In this document: in pieces, positions 43,991-53,002 of the stretch
Position numbering within the stretch: the stretch's first letter is position 1
How the letters are laid out: each line of letters opens with the position of its first letter
Origin: Allokutzneria sp. A3M-2-11 16
Lineage (GTDB): Bacteria; Actinomycetota; Actinomycetes; Mycobacteriales; Pseudonocardiaceae
Length of the DNA: 64,000 bases
NCBI RefSeq assembly: GCF_024213555.1
Contig: NZ_JANAVO010000001.1
Location: 1,674,001-1,738,000 of the forward strand
Direction of reading: 5' to 3'
The notes under the pieces: model-generated
What the model saw: only the letters and a program-made list of their open reading frames with translations
Database searches by the model: none
What the model was told of the DNA's origin: nothing
Program-made: the position numbers and the translations under genes

Positions 43991-44251
43991 ATGAGCGAAC
44001 TGACGTCGAAGTTCACCGCGCTGCCCGGCGGGGTCATGACCGACGAGGTCGGGGTGATCACCGGCGACCTGGAGCTGCGCACCCGCTACGACGGGGACGG
44101 CGCACTGACCTCGGAGGTCCGCTACGACGGCGCGCTGGAGTGGTACGGCCTCACCGGCGCGGACTGCAAGCTCTACGACGAGCGGGACCACGAGACCGTG
44201 CACACCGTGCTGCGCAACGTCCTGCACCGGGCGCCGATCGAGACCGGCTGA
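43991..44251 (+). CDS. Small conserved-looking protein, unknown
   Basis: An 86-residue protein (MSELTSKFTALPGGVMTDEV, GDLELRTRYDGDGALTSEVR, YDGALEWYGLTGADCKLYDE). The repeated beta-rich RYDG pattern suggests two similar strand pairs. ATG at 43991 is preceded by a weak GGACATCCGG site. It lies between a divergent membrane-protein gene and the convergent FUSC gene. Codon use fits the local G+C pattern, so it is probably coding. Function unknown. Confidence 0.55.
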   Translation: MSELTSKFTALPGGVMTDEVGVITGDLELRTRYDGDGALTSEVRYDGALEWYGLTGADCKLYDERDHETVHTVLRNVLHRAPIETG

Positions 44252-44255
44252 CGAA

Positions 44256-45362
44256 TCACTCCACAGTGGACGGTGGCTGGCGCTTCTGGCTGAGCGGGGG
44301 CAGCGCGGCGAGCGCGTCGTTGCGCTTGATCCCCGTCGCCAGCAGCAGGTCCACCGCGATCGAGCGGAGCTGGGCGAGCACGACGCGCGAGGAGAACCCG
44401 CCCTCACCGATGAGGGCCAGCGTCGCGCCGCGTGCCGCAACGTAGATCTCCTCCCTGGCCTTCACCGGTTCCCGCCCCTCGGCCAGATCGGCCTGCAGGG
44501 TGCGCACCGCGTCGGCGAGCCGGTCGAGCACGTCCGCGACCCCGCCCGGCATCGGCTCGTCGTCCCGCAGTGCCGCGAGCGCCCGCCGCACCAGCACCCT
44601 GGTGTTGCGCAGCGCGTGGTCCACGGCGGTCGCCGCCGTCTTGTACCGCTCAAGATCGCCGCGGCGGCGCCAGCGTATCGGTGCGATCTTGGCGATCTCC
44701 GCCCCGGCTGCCAGTCCGGTCCGCAGGTCCTCGACGGCCTTGTGGCTCTCCCTGGCCTTCGCGAGCACATCGGCGCACTTCGCGGCGTCGTGCCCGCGCA
44801 CGGCGGCGGCGACTCCGCGCAGGGCCCGCTCCAGCTCGTCGAGCACCACCTTGCCCTGGCGGTGCGCCACGGTCAGGGGGTTCGCGGGCAGCAACCCCGC
44901 GACGAGGAGCCCGACGACCCCACCGATGAGCGCGTCCACCATGCGGTCGAGACCGCCGGTGTCCCCCGGCGGCAGGAGCGTGGCGACCAGCACCGCGGAG
45001 GACCCCGCCTGCAACGCGATCACCGCGCCGCTGTCCAGCAGCACGGCCGCGGACATGGCCAGCGCGACGACCAGGGTGATCTGCCACGGGCCCGAGCCGA
45101 TCAGCGAGATCAGCAGGTCACCGACGCCGATGCCGACGCTGACGCCGACCACGAGTTCGCCGACGCGGCGCAGGCGCTGGCCCAGGGAGACCCCGAGGCA
45201 GATCACCGCGGCGATCGGCGCGAAGAACGGCCGGGGATGGCCGAAGACGTAGAACGCGACCAGCCAGGCGATGCCCGCGGCCAGCGAGCACTGCACGATC
45301 GGGATCGCCGTGCGCTGCCACCGCTTCAGCCTGCGTTCCAGTTCCGACCACACCCGATGCAC
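44256..45362 (-). CDS. FUSC-family aromatic-acid-exporter-like membrane protein
   Basis: A 368-residue protein. The N-terminal half has six hydrophobic helices with FFAPIAAVICLGVSLGQRLR and VALAMSAAVLLDSGAVIALQ, the FUSC/ArAE signature. The C-terminal half is a cytosolic helical domain (RHRQGKVVLDELERALRGVA-like segment at 170-190). Family members export aromatic carboxylates or act in envelope stress. GTG at 45362 begins MHRVWSELERRL. It is 3 bases from the stop of the SRPBCC gene, so it is part of the fba-side operon. Confidence 0.85.
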   Translation of the reverse strand: MHRVWSELERRLKRWQRTAIPIVQCSLAAGIAWLVAFYVFGHPRPFFAPIAAVICLGVSLGQRLRRVGELVVGVSVGIGVGDLLISLIGSGPWQITLVVALAMSAAVLLDSGAVIALQAGSSAVLVATLLPPGDTGGLDRMVDALIGGVVGLLVAGLLPANPLTVAHRQGKVVLDELERALRGVAAAVRGHDAAKCADVLAKARESHKAVEDLRTGLAAGAEIAKIAPIRWRRRGDLERYKTAATAVDHALRNTRVLVRRALAALRDDEPMPGGVADVLDRLADAVRTLQADLAEGREPVKAREEIYVAARGATLALIGEGGFSSRVVLAQLRSIAVDLLLATGIKRNDALAALPPLSQKRQPPSTVE

Positions 45363-45365
45363 GGG

Positions 45366-45950
45366 CTAATGCTGTCTTCTCGAACGCGAAAGGGCCACAG
45401 CAATGCCCAGGACAAGCGCCACACCGGCACCGATCAGCGGCCAGCGCGGGGCGGTCGGCGGGGCGGGCACCGCCCGCGCGCGACGGCGGTCCAGCTCCAG
45501 CAGCAGACTGCGCTCGCCCATCCGCATCGCCCAGTCGTGGTTGGCAGCCAACGCCGGCTTGAAGAGCACGGAACCGTGCCGCAGCAACGCCCGGTCCGCC
45601 CGCACGATCCAGTCGAAGACGACGAGCACGTCGGAGTCCCGCTGCTGGTAGTGCCACTCGCCGCGGCCGGTCAGGTCACCGCGGCCGGTGAAGGCCGAAC
45701 CTTGCTCATCGTGCTCGGCGACCGTCAGCCGCCAGCGCAGCGTGTACGGCAGCCAGCCGTTGGTGTGGAGGTCGAAGGCGGCGCCGATGCCGTTGTCGTC
45801 CCCGGGCTCGACGAGCACCACCTCGCGGTAGACCGCGGGCCACCACCTCGGCAGCTCGCGGGGGTCGCCGAGCACCTCGCGGACCTCGGTGACGGTGCTG
45901 TCGGGAACCACCCAGCGGGTCTGGAAGACGTAGTCGTTGGCGCCGCCCAC
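45366..45950 (-). CDS. SRPBCC-family protein with a C-terminal membrane anchor
   Basis: A 194-residue protein. Residues 1-150 form a START/SRPBCC-type ligand-binding fold: VTEVREVLGDPRELPRWWPA, LPYTLRWRLTVAEHDEQG and VVFDWIVRADRALLRHGSVL. The last 35 residues contain a transmembrane helix (WPLIGAGVALVLGIAVAL), so it is probably tail-anchored. GTG at 45950 lies five bases after the DUF3151 stop. A lipid or polyketide-like ligand is possible. It belongs to the DUF3151-SRPBCC-FUSC run. Confidence 0.75.
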   Translation of the reverse strand: MGGANDYVFQTRWVVPDSTVTEVREVLGDPRELPRWWPAVYREVVLVEPGDDNGIGAAFDLHTNGWLPYTLRWRLTVAEHDEQGSAFTGRGDLTGRGEWHYQQRDSDVLVVFDWIVRADRALLRHGSVLFKPALAANHDWAMRMGERSLLLELDRRRARAVPAPPTAPRWPLIGAGVALVLGIAVALSRSRRQH

Positions 45951-45955
45951 CCGAC

Positions 45956-46372
45956 TCAGGCCAGCCCGAGCGCGGCCGGTGCCTTGGGGTCGCTGTCGGT
46001 GAGGAACTGGCGGCAGCGGTCGTACTCCTCCGTCTCGCCGATCTCCCCGGCGGCGCGCGCGAGCGCGGCCAGCGCGCGCAGGAAGCCCTGGTTCGGGCCG
46101 TGCTCCCACGGCACCGGGCCGAAGCCCTTCCAGCCCGCGCGGCGGAGCTGGTCCAGCCCGCGGTGGTAGCCGGTGCGCGCGTAGGCGTAGGCGGCGACCG
46201 GGTCACCGGCGTCCAGCGAGCGCTCGGCGAGCGCGGCCCACGCGGCGCTGAAGTACGGGTGCTCGCGGGCGACCTGCGCCGGGTCGGTGCCGCTGTCGAT
46301 GGCGGCCTTGGGCACCGGAAGCTCCGGCAGCGTGGTGGGGTCGGGACCGAGAAGGTTGCCGTGCAAGCTCAT
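45956..46372 (-). CDS. DUF3151 protein
   Basis: A 138-residue protein of the actinobacterial DUF3151 family: MSLHGNLLGPDPTTLPELPV at the start, AREHPYFSAAWAALAERSLD in the middle, and GLDQLRRAGWKGFGPVPWEH near residue 80-100. The family lies near fba in many actinobacteria (Rv0360c in M. tuberculosis, as I recall) and is essential-looking, but its function is unknown; helices of this type resemble TPR units. ATG at 46372 begins the conserved sequence. Two tandem palindromes lie 41-85 bases upstream. Confidence 0.88.
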   Translation of the reverse strand: MSLHGNLLGPDPTTLPELPVPKAAIDSGTDPAQVAREHPYFSAAWAALAERSLDAGDPVAAYAYARTGYHRGLDQLRRAGWKGFGPVPWEHGPNQGFLRALAALARAAGEIGETEEYDRCRQFLTDSDPKAPAALGLA

Positions 46373-46412
46373 TCCCCCATCGTGCCACCCGCCCACCCCA
46401 GCGCTTGCGTAC

Positions 46413-46457
46413 CCAATGTGGCATTTGTTTCGTCAGACGTAACCAATGCCGCATTGG
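46413..46457. promoter_or_regulatory. Tandem palindromes upstream of the DUF3151 gene
   Basis: CCAATGTGGCATTTG (46413-46427) and CCAATGCCGCATTGG (46443-46457, a perfect palindrome) have centres 30 bases apart, three helical turns. Together they also form an inverted repeat of about 17 bases. They precede the DUF3151 start and follow fba's terminator. This is a candidate operator pair for an unknown dimeric regulator. Confidence 0.6.
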
Positions 46458-46463
46458 GTACAC

Positions 46464-46498
46464 AACGGCCCGGCACCAACGGGGGGTACCGGGCCGTT
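46464..46498 (-). terminator. Hairpin after fba
   Basis: AACGGCCCGG (46464-46473) and its complement (46489-46498) form a 10-base stem with a 15-base loop, 20 bases after the fba stop on the minus strand. No T run follows. Confidence 0.65.
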
Positions 46499-46517
46499 CG
46501 GCGGTGCGGGGTGCGGG

Positions 46518-47552
<1,035 letters not shown>

Positions 47553-47672
47553 TGAAACGTCCTCCTCGTGGGCGTTTTACGGGCTCGGGGCAACGCCGTC
47601 TCGCTGCATCCTACGAGGCGAGGCCGTAACGGCCCTCACACACCGACCAAATCGATCAAGATCGGCTTCGGC

Positions 47673-48461
47673 TCACGCCGCGACGGTCTTCTCGATCCAC
47701 GCCCGGTGGCCCGCGATGGCGGTCCAGATCCCGAAACCGCCGCCGCAGGTGACCACCTGGTTCGCCTGGCGCGAGGTGACCCCGAGGAGCTGCCAGTCAC
47801 CGAAGACGTCCCGCCGGACCAGCGGCCCGCCCGAGTCCTGGTTGCAGACTCCGGAGCCCGCCTTGACCGGGGCCGCGCAGAGCTCCTTCCCGGCCGCGAG
47901 ATCCGTGCACTTCGCGTCGGGCGCCGCCGCGTAGTCCGCCTCTTGCAGGACCACCGGTCGCTCAACGCCCGGACAGGCGGTGTGCGAGGCCGTTTGGCAC
48001 GTGATTCCCCAGCCGAGCGCCCGGTAACCCGCACCGGGGACACCGACCGCCCCGTCGATCCGCGCCGGTCGCAGCGGCACCGCCTCGACCAGTTCGACCA
48101 GCATGATGTCGTTCAGCAAGGCGGTCTCGCCCGCCGAGTACTCCGGGTGGAGGTGCGCGGACCGCACGCCGACGTAGCTGCCGCCCTTGGTGCGGTCGAG
48201 GCTTCCGATCCGGTAGAACGTCTTCCCCGGCACGATTCCCTGAGCGCAGTGCCCAGCGGTGACGAGCCAGCGCGCGGCGATCAGGGCGGCCCCGCAGAAG
48301 TGCTCGCCATCCTTGCCCGCGGCGGGGAACTGGGCGGACGCCATGAACGGGTACGGCCCCGTGGCGTCCCGCCCCTTGACGATCGCGCCCGCGCTGCCCG
48401 CGCCGCTCGCCATGAGCAGCGCCACCGCCACGACAGCCAGGGAATGCCTTCGCGAGTTCAT
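47673..48461 (-). CDS. Secreted trypsin-like serine protease
   Basis: A 262-residue chymotrypsin-family protease. Signal peptide (1-26, ends SAGA), then IVKGRDATGPYPFMAS at the mature N-terminus. The triad is TAGHC (H71), NDIML (D118) and CNQDSGGPLV (S210); six cysteines make disulfides. The residue six before the catalytic serine is not the Asp of true trypsins by simple reading (VCNQ), so its specificity may differ. Secreted. No propeptide is obvious, which suggests the signal cleavage creates the active N-terminus. Confidence 0.93.
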   Translation of the reverse strand: MNSRRHSLAVVAVALLMASGAGSAGAIVKGRDATGPYPFMASAQFPAAGKDGEHFCGAALIAARWLVTAGHCAQGIVPGKTFYRIGSLDRTKGGSYVGVRSAHLHPEYSAGETALLNDIMLVELVEAVPLRPARIDGAVGVPGAGYRALGWGITCQTASHTACPGVERPVVLQEADYAAAPDAKCTDLAAGKELCAAPVKAGSGVCNQDSGGPLVRRDVFGDWQLLGVTSRQANQVVTCGGGFGIWTAIAGHRAWIEKTVAA

Positions 48462-48509
48462 GAGCTGCCCCGATCGTCCGTGGATTCGGACAATCTTCGA
48501 GTACGGGCG

Positions 48510-49157
48510 TCACCTCCGCCAGAACAGGTGGTGGACGACGCCGCTCGGACTGGGCACGACGTCGAGGTGGAACCGGTCGAGCAGCTCCTCCGGCGATTCC
48601 CAGAGCCGCGATCCGGAGCCGATCTCCACCTGGGGCGAGACCGCCACGTGCAGGGTGTCGACGAGGTCGGCGTCGAGGAACTGCCGGATGGTGGCGGCCC
48701 CGCCGCCGAGCCGGACGTCCTTGCCACGGGCCGCCTCCTTCGCCAGCTTGAGGACGGTGACGGGCTCACCGTCAACGAAGTGGAACGTGGTGTCGGAGAG
48801 CGTGAACGACGGGCGCTCGTGGTGGGTCAGCACGAAGACCGGGGTGTGGAACGGCGGCTCGTCGCCCCACCAGCCGCGCCACTCGTGGTCCGCCCACGGG
48901 CCGCGCGACGGGCTGAACTTGTTGCGCCCCATGATCTCCGCACCGATGTTGTTGGCGAAGTCCCGCGTCAGGTAGTCGTCGAGGCCGCGGCTCCCGCCCG
49001 GGTCGGTGCGGTTGGGCCAGCTCGCCGTGGCGCCGGCCCACGCGAACATGGTGCCGGGATCGGCGTGGCCGAACGGCCGCTCCAGGCTCTGGCCCTCGCC
49101 CGCGCCGAACCCGTCGCCGGAGACGTTGAAGTTCTGGACTTTCAGCAGCTGGGTCAC
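48510..49157 (-). CDS. Dihydrofolate-reductase-fold (RibD C-terminal-like) protein
   Basis: A 215-residue protein of the RibD_C/DHFR-fold family. QNFNVSGDGFGAGEGQSLER at the N-terminus, GAEIMGRNKFSPSRGPWADH (about 77-96) with the NADPH-contact MGRNKF motif, VFVLTHHERPSF and DVRLGGGAATIRQFLDADLV with the GGG cofactor loop. These proteins reduce unknown substrates and are common in actinobacteria. GTG at 49157 has AGGAGG upstream; a GTG at 49172 lies in front of it. It is monocistronic. Confidence 0.87.
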   Translation of the reverse strand: MTQLLKVQNFNVSGDGFGAGEGQSLERPFGHADPGTMFAWAGATASWPNRTDPGGSRGLDDYLTRDFANNIGAEIMGRNKFSPSRGPWADHEWRGWWGDEPPFHTPVFVLTHHERPSFTLSDTTFHFVDGEPVTVLKLAKEAARGKDVRLGGGAATIRQFLDADLVDTLHVAVSPQVEIGSGSRLWESPEELLDRFHLDVVPSPSGVVHHLFWRR

Positions 49158-49247
49158 GTGGTCCTCCTGCACTCGTGGTGATGGAGAGACCGCGCCGGGC
49201 GGAACAACTCATCGCCGACCCCAGGGTGACACGGGTCACATGGCCCG

Positions 49248-49802
49248 ATGACCCTGATGCTTGAAGAGATGCCCCCGCCGGCCAGCCCTGCCGAACTGGA
49301 CGCCGCCAGGAGCCTGGCCGAGACCGTCGCCGGCAGCGCCGTCGAACTGGTCGTCCGGGAGGCCGATGGCACGGAGCACGTGCTGTCTGCGGCCGAGGCC
49401 AGGATCTGGCTCCTGCTGCTGCAGGCGCGGGCGCGGGGCCAGAAGGTCATCCTCTTCGGCGAGGACGAGCAGATCAGTCCGCGTCAGGCCGCCGAGCTGC
49501 TCGGTATCTCCCGGCCGATGGTCTACCGGCTGATCGACCGGGGGGATCTGACCGCGATCCAGGTCGGCAGCCACCGCCGGCTCCGGGCCGTCGACGTCGT
49601 CGATCTCGCTCGGTCCCGGGCCGCCGCGGCAGCGGTCGTGGACGCCGGGTTCGCCGCCGCCCTCCGCACCGGTCACGCGACCGGTGAGTCCACCAAGGCG
49701 GACGCCGACGCGAAGGCCGCGTGGCGCGAAGCCGACGGCGAAGAACGCGCGGCGGCCACCGAGCGCACCGCGAAGCGGATAGCGAGGCGACGCGGTCAGT
49801 GA
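49248..49802 (+). CDS. Excisionase-type HTH antitoxin
   Basis: A 184-residue protein with an N-terminal helical region and a central excisionase-type helix-turn-helix: QISPRQAAELLGISRPMVYR, then LIDRGDLTAIQVGSHRRLRA (81-115). The C-terminal 65 residues are alanine-rich and helical, as in antitoxins that bind PIN toxins. Its stop overlaps the start of a PIN-domain gene by four bases (GTGA), the usual antitoxin-toxin order. The toxin is damaged, so this may be a solitary regulator now. Confidence 0.82.
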   Translation: MTLMLEEMPPPASPAELDAARSLAETVAGSAVELVVREADGTEHVLSAAEARIWLLLLQARARGQKVILFGEDEQISPRQAAELLGISRPMVYRLIDRGDLTAIQVGSHRRLRAVDVVDLARSRAAAAAVVDAGFAAALRTGHATGESTKADADAKAAWREADGEERAAATERTAKRIARRRGQ

Positions 49803-50060
49803 CGGCGACGAACGACCCACTGCGATTCGTCGTGTTGGACGTCAACGTCTACCTCGACGCCGTCCTGCACGACGACGCAGTGGTGCTCGGTTCGCCACCG
49901 AACCTGGCGAACATCCCTTCGCTGCCGCCGCGTCTCGTGCACCCGGCACTGCACGTACTCGGTATCGAACGACAGCGATCTGTTGTCGCTGAGCAGGCGA
50001 TCGGGCTGGCGACCGCACGCGCGTGAACTGTTCCGAAACCCCCGTCCGGGCAGGGTAAAC
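49799..50060 (+). pseudogene. PIN-domain toxin remnant
   Basis: GTG at 49799 overlaps the antitoxin stop. The first part reads LRFVVLDVNVYLDAVLHDDA, the N-terminal strand with the first conserved Asp of a PIN nuclease. After about 45 residues the homology ends; the frame continues to 50026 without PIN features. In another frame at 49958-50045 the DNA encodes VSNDSDLLSLSRRSGWR and RPHARELF, the C-terminal PIN strand with conserved D-D. The middle of a domain of about 140 residues is therefore missing and the ends are out of frame. The end coordinate is approximate. A degraded toxin; the antitoxin at 49248 survives. Confidence 0.7.
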
Positions 50061-50103
50061 GGCGGGACCGGAGTCGGGCCGATCCCGCCGTCACGTGTGC
50101 GCC

Positions 50104-50619
50104 CTAGGCGGCTTCCGCGGCCCTGGAGCCGGCGAACTTGCGGTCGACCTCGGCCGCCTCGGCGGCGTTCGGCGCGACGCTCTTGCAGCCGACGCCGCCG
50201 GTGCTGCCGGACATCAGGCTGGAGCACGGACCGGGCTTGCGGTCCGGCAGGCCGAGGATGTGGCCCAGCTCGTGGGTGGCGATGCGCGGCACGTGGTAGC
50301 CCTGGTTGACCGCGGTGCGGCCCATCCAGACGGTGCCGGAGCCCAGGCGGCCCGGCTGCGCGCGCGGCCAGCCGTTGTCGACCAGGATCTTGATCGACGA
50401 GTTGGCCGGGGTGCCCTTGGCGAGCTTGACGTTCTTGACGCTGTTGTTCCAGACGACTGCCGCGTCCTCCCAGGCCTTCGCGAACTCGCCTGCCTGGGTG
50501 TTGTCGTAGTACAGGGTGCGGGCCATCGGGGCCGCGGACGCCGCGACCTGCAGGCCCGCCGCGAGCGGGATCGCCACGACGAGACCGATCACCGCGCGTC
50601 GGAGGTTCGAGAGTGCCAT
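50104..50619 (-). CDS. Snapalysin-type secreted zinc metalloprotease
   Basis: A 171-residue M7 metalloprotease. Signal peptide (1-29, ends ASAAPM). The zinc site is ATHELGHILGLPD (H116, E117, H120, D126), the HExxHxxGxxD pattern typical of snapalysin, with the Asp as third ligand; two cysteines (PCSS, GCKS) lie after it. Snapalysins are small milk-protein-hydrolysing proteases of Streptomyces, often beside a LysR gene; none is present here. ATG at 50619 follows AAGGAGAAC. Monocistronic. Confidence 0.93.
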   Translation of the reverse strand: MALSNLRRAVIGLVVAIPLAAGLQVAASAAPMARTLYYDNTQAGEFAKAWEDAAVVWNNSVKNVKLAKGTPANSSIKILVDNGWPRAQPGRLGSGTVWMGRTAVNQGYHVPRIATHELGHILGLPDRKPGPCSSLMSGSTGGVGCKSVAPNAAEAAEVDRKFAGSRAAEAA

Positions 50620-50736
50620 TTTCTGAGTTCTCCTTGCTGTTGCAGGGAAAGCGGGGTCCTCAGGTGGCCGTGTGCTCCGACGCTAATTCGTGATCTTGAT
50701 GGCTGACAGGGCCGTTCGTTGGTTCTTGTTCACCTT

Positions 50737-51072
50737 TCAGTCGGTGATGCCCAGGTCCTTGAGCAGCCTCGTCTTGGGCTTGGCGCCGACGACCCGGCGG
50801 ACGACCTCACCTTTGTCGAACACCAGCAACGTGGGCAGCGACAGCACGGCGTAGCGGGCTCCGACAACGGGGTTCTCGTCGTAGTTGAGCTTGACGACGC
50901 GCACCTTGTCCGCGTGCTCGGCTGCGATCTCGGCGAGCACGGGCGCGATCATCCGGCACGGCGGGCACCAGGTCGCCCAGAAGTCGACGACAACGGGGAG
51001 GTCGCTGCCGAGCACGATCTCGTCGAAGGTCGCGTCGGTGACGGCGGTCAGTTCCTGCGCAGGCGCGGACAT
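50737..51072 (-). CDS. trxA: Thioredoxin with WCPPC active site
   Basis: A 111-residue thioredoxin. Active site FWATWCPPCRMIAPVL (W35, C36, C39) with P in place of the usual G at the third position, then NYDENPVVGARYAVLSLPTL with the cis-proline and LLVFDKGEVVRRVVGAKP. It reduces disulfides in cytosolic proteins; the CPPC motif shifts the redox potential. ATG at 51072 follows GGAGAAG inside the end of the MerR gene and overlaps it by 25 bases, so the two form an operon, probably activated by MerR under redox stress. Confidence 0.92.
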   Translation of the reverse strand: MSAPAQELTAVTDATFDEIVLGSDLPVVVDFWATWCPPCRMIAPVLAEIAAEHADKVRVVKLNYDENPVVGARYAVLSLPTLLVFDKGEVVRRVVGAKPKTRLLKDLGITD

Positions 51073-51434
51073 GTCTTCTCCTTGTGCTTCTTGGCCCGTT
51101 CGAGCTGGGTCTCCAGGTGGGCGCGGACCGCGTGCAGGCGCTCGACGCAGTCGTCGATCTCCTCGATCTTGCGGCGGTAGACGGCGACGGCGTCCGGGCA
51201 CGCGTCACCCGCCGCGTTGCCCGCCCGCAGGCAGGCCACGAACGGCCGGGTCTCCTCCAGCGCGAAGCCGATGTCCAGCAGCGACCGGATCTCGCGGGCG
51301 ACCCGCAGGTCCAGCTCGTCGTAGTCGCGGTAGCCGTTGGCGCTGCGCCGGGCACCGAGCAGGCCCTGGCTCTCGTAGTAGCGCAGCGCCCTGGTGCTCG
51401 TGCCGACCTTCTCGGCGAGTTCTCCGATGCGCAT
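51048..51434 (-). CDS. MerR-family regulator
   Basis: A 128-residue MerR activator. MRIGELAEKVGTSTRALRYY and ESQGLLGARRSANGYRDYDE are the DNA-binding helix-turn-helix and wing; VAREIRSLLDIGFALEETRP leads into a dimerisation helix with C-terminal cysteine residues (ACL and GDACPD, KTCPR) that might sense thiols or metals. ATG at 51434 follows GGGAGG. It overlaps trxA. A TTGAC-N6-GTCAA operator lies 30 bases upstream. Thiol or drug sensing is inferred from the thioredoxin partner. Confidence 0.87.
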   Translation of the reverse strand: MRIGELAEKVGTSTRALRYYESQGLLGARRSANGYRDYDELDLRVAREIRSLLDIGFALEETRPFVACLRAGNAAGDACPDAVAVYRRKIEEIDDCVERLHAVRAHLETQLERAKKHKEKTCPRLRRN

Positions 51435-51463
51435 GTCCGCCTCCCGCTCGGCGACGCTAGACC

Positions 51464-51479
51464 TTGACGCCGATGTCAA
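51464..51479. promoter_or_regulatory. MerR-type operator
   Basis: TTGAC-N6-GTCAA (51464-51479) lies about 30-45 bases before the merR start. TTGAC is also a good -35 element on the minus strand, so the site would sit between or across the promoter elements, as in other MerR promoters. Inferred from symmetry and place. Confidence 0.55.
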
Positions 51480-51590
51480 CGCCAGGGATTCCGGCAGATT
51501 CCGGCACACCAACGGGTGCGGAGATCACCACGGGAAGCCGACCCTCAGTAGCCTTTCGGGCACGAGGAGTCACTTCGGGGAGGCGCTGCG

Positions 51591-51977
51591 GTGGAGCTGG
51601 CGTTGGACGTACCGTGCCCGGTCTGCGAGGGCAGCGGGAAGAACACCGAGCCGGAGGCCGAGCACATCGGCGAGGAGGCGTACCGCAGGCGCAAGCGCGC
51701 CGTCCGCTTCCTGCTGGCACCGCCCGTCGCGGCCAGGATCAACGAGATCGCCGACGAGTGGGAGGAGCTCAAGCAGTACGCGGCCGACCGCGGCGACGAG
51801 GAGGTGCTGGGCTTCGTGGAGTACCTCCAGCTGCGCGAGGGCGACTCGGTGATCACCAGGGCCTACGTCACCGCGAACACCCACCCCGACTGCGAACCGT
51901 GCAAGGGCAAGGGCCGCGAGCTGACCGACCAGGGCAAGATGGTGCTGGCCTTCATCAAGCGCTGGCCGCCGGAGTAG
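51591..51977 (+). CDS. Small zinc-ribbon-like protein, unknown
   Basis: A 128-residue protein with two DnaJ-like CxxCxGxG motifs: CPVCEGSGKN near residue 9 and CEPCKGKGRELTDQGKMVLA near residue 100. Between them is a helical, charged segment (EEAYRRRKRAVRFLLAPPVA and so on). The two cysteine pairs probably bind one zinc ion. GTG at 51591 follows GGGGAGG by six bases. Related small proteins are found in actinobacteria; no function is assigned. It convergently ends 3 bases before the LuxR gene. Confidence 0.72.
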   Translation: MELALDVPCPVCEGSGKNTEPEAEHIGEEAYRRRKRAVRFLLAPPVAARINEIADEWEELKQYAADRGDEEVLGFVEYLQLREGDSVITRAYVTANTHPDCEPCKGKGRELTDQGKMVLAFIKRWPPE

Positions 51978-51980
51978 CGC

Positions 51981-52958
51981 TCACGCGCCGAGCAGGACCA
52001 ACCCGGCCCGCTGCGCGCGCACGGCGGCCTCGGTGCGGCTGCGCACGTCCATCTTGTGCAGCACCCGCTCGACGTGCTTGGCCACGGTCTTCGGCGAGAT
52101 CAGCAGCCTGGTCGCGATCTGCACGTTGGTACGGCCCTCGACGAGCAGGGTCAGCACCTCCAGTTCGCGCACGCTCAACCCGAACGGCGGCTCGGCGACC
52201 TCCTCCAGCACGAGCACCCGGTTCTCCCACCGCGTCGTGGTGATCGCGTGCAGGACGCCGCCGCCGGAGTGCCACCAGAACTGCTGCGGCAGCCGCTGCT
52301 CGGCGTAGCGCGCGAGCAGCATCGCGATCAGCGGCGTTCCCTCGGCGAGGTGCGGGCCGGTCGGCCTGCCGGGCACGCCCTCGATGACCGGGCCAGGGTA
52401 GAAGCAGACGCAGTTCACCGCGTCGTCGACCTCCCACACCGGCGGCGGGAACGAGCGCGTGCGGTCGACCAGCCCGCCGAGCATGGTCTGCATGGCGACG
52501 AAGAGGGGAACGTCCTCGTCGGCCGGATGGTGGACGTCCTCCATCGAGGCGTGCAGGTTTCCGGTGTAGACGCCGAGCCGGTTGTAGAGGCGGACCGTGA
52601 TTCCCTCGTTGAATCCGGCGGGCAGGAAGACCTCCTGGGCCGAGAACGTTTCCCGGTAAGGAAAGCTCGTGTCCCGCCACCTCAGTGGGCGGCGGTCCAC
52701 CTTCCGCATGTGCAGATAGGCAGGATCGTTGTGCACGAGCCATGAGTCCAGGTGGTCGAGCACCCGATCCGGATAACCGACGTTGACCAGGGAGTTGTGG
52801 TCCACGTCAAAGTCGTGGAAAGTCGACAGGCACGCCGCGTCGTACGGAACGACCTTCCGCAGCCCGTACAGAATTTCCTCCGCCTTCTCCGAAGAAGCGG
52901 AGGAGCCTCCGAGGATCGCTCCCGCCTCGACCAGGAAAGCTACGTGGTCATCGCGCAT
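51981..52958 (-). CDS. LuxR-family regulator with a GAF-like sensor domain
   Basis: A 325-residue regulator. The N-terminal 240 residues look like a GAF/autoinducer-type sensor (EILYGLRKVVPYDAACLSTF, FNEGITVRLYNRLGVYTGNL); the last 65 are a LuxR DNA-binding domain: LSVRELEVLTLLVEGRTNVQ, IATRLLISPKTVAKHVERVL and MDVRSRTEAAVRA. ATG at 52958 follows GGGGAGG. It is divergent from an ECF sigma gene, with a long inverted repeat between the two starts. No phospho-receiver domain is present. The ligand is unknown. Confidence 0.87.
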   Translation of the reverse strand: MRDDHVAFLVEAGAILGGSSASSEKAEEILYGLRKVVPYDAACLSTFHDFDVDHNSLVNVGYPDRVLDHLDSWLVHNDPAYLHMRKVDRRPLRWRDTSFPYRETFSAQEVFLPAGFNEGITVRLYNRLGVYTGNLHASMEDVHHPADEDVPLFVAMQTMLGGLVDRTRSFPPPVWEVDDAVNCVCFYPGPVIEGVPGRPTGPHLAEGTPLIAMLLARYAEQRLPQQFWWHSGGGVLHAITTTRWENRVLVLEEVAEPPFGLSVRELEVLTLLVEGRTNVQIATRLLISPKTVAKHVERVLHKMDVRSRTEAAVRAQRAGLVLLGA

Positions 52959-53002
52959 CCGCCACCTCCCCGTTGAGGGTGCGCCAGGGTACGTCGGCCC
53001 CC

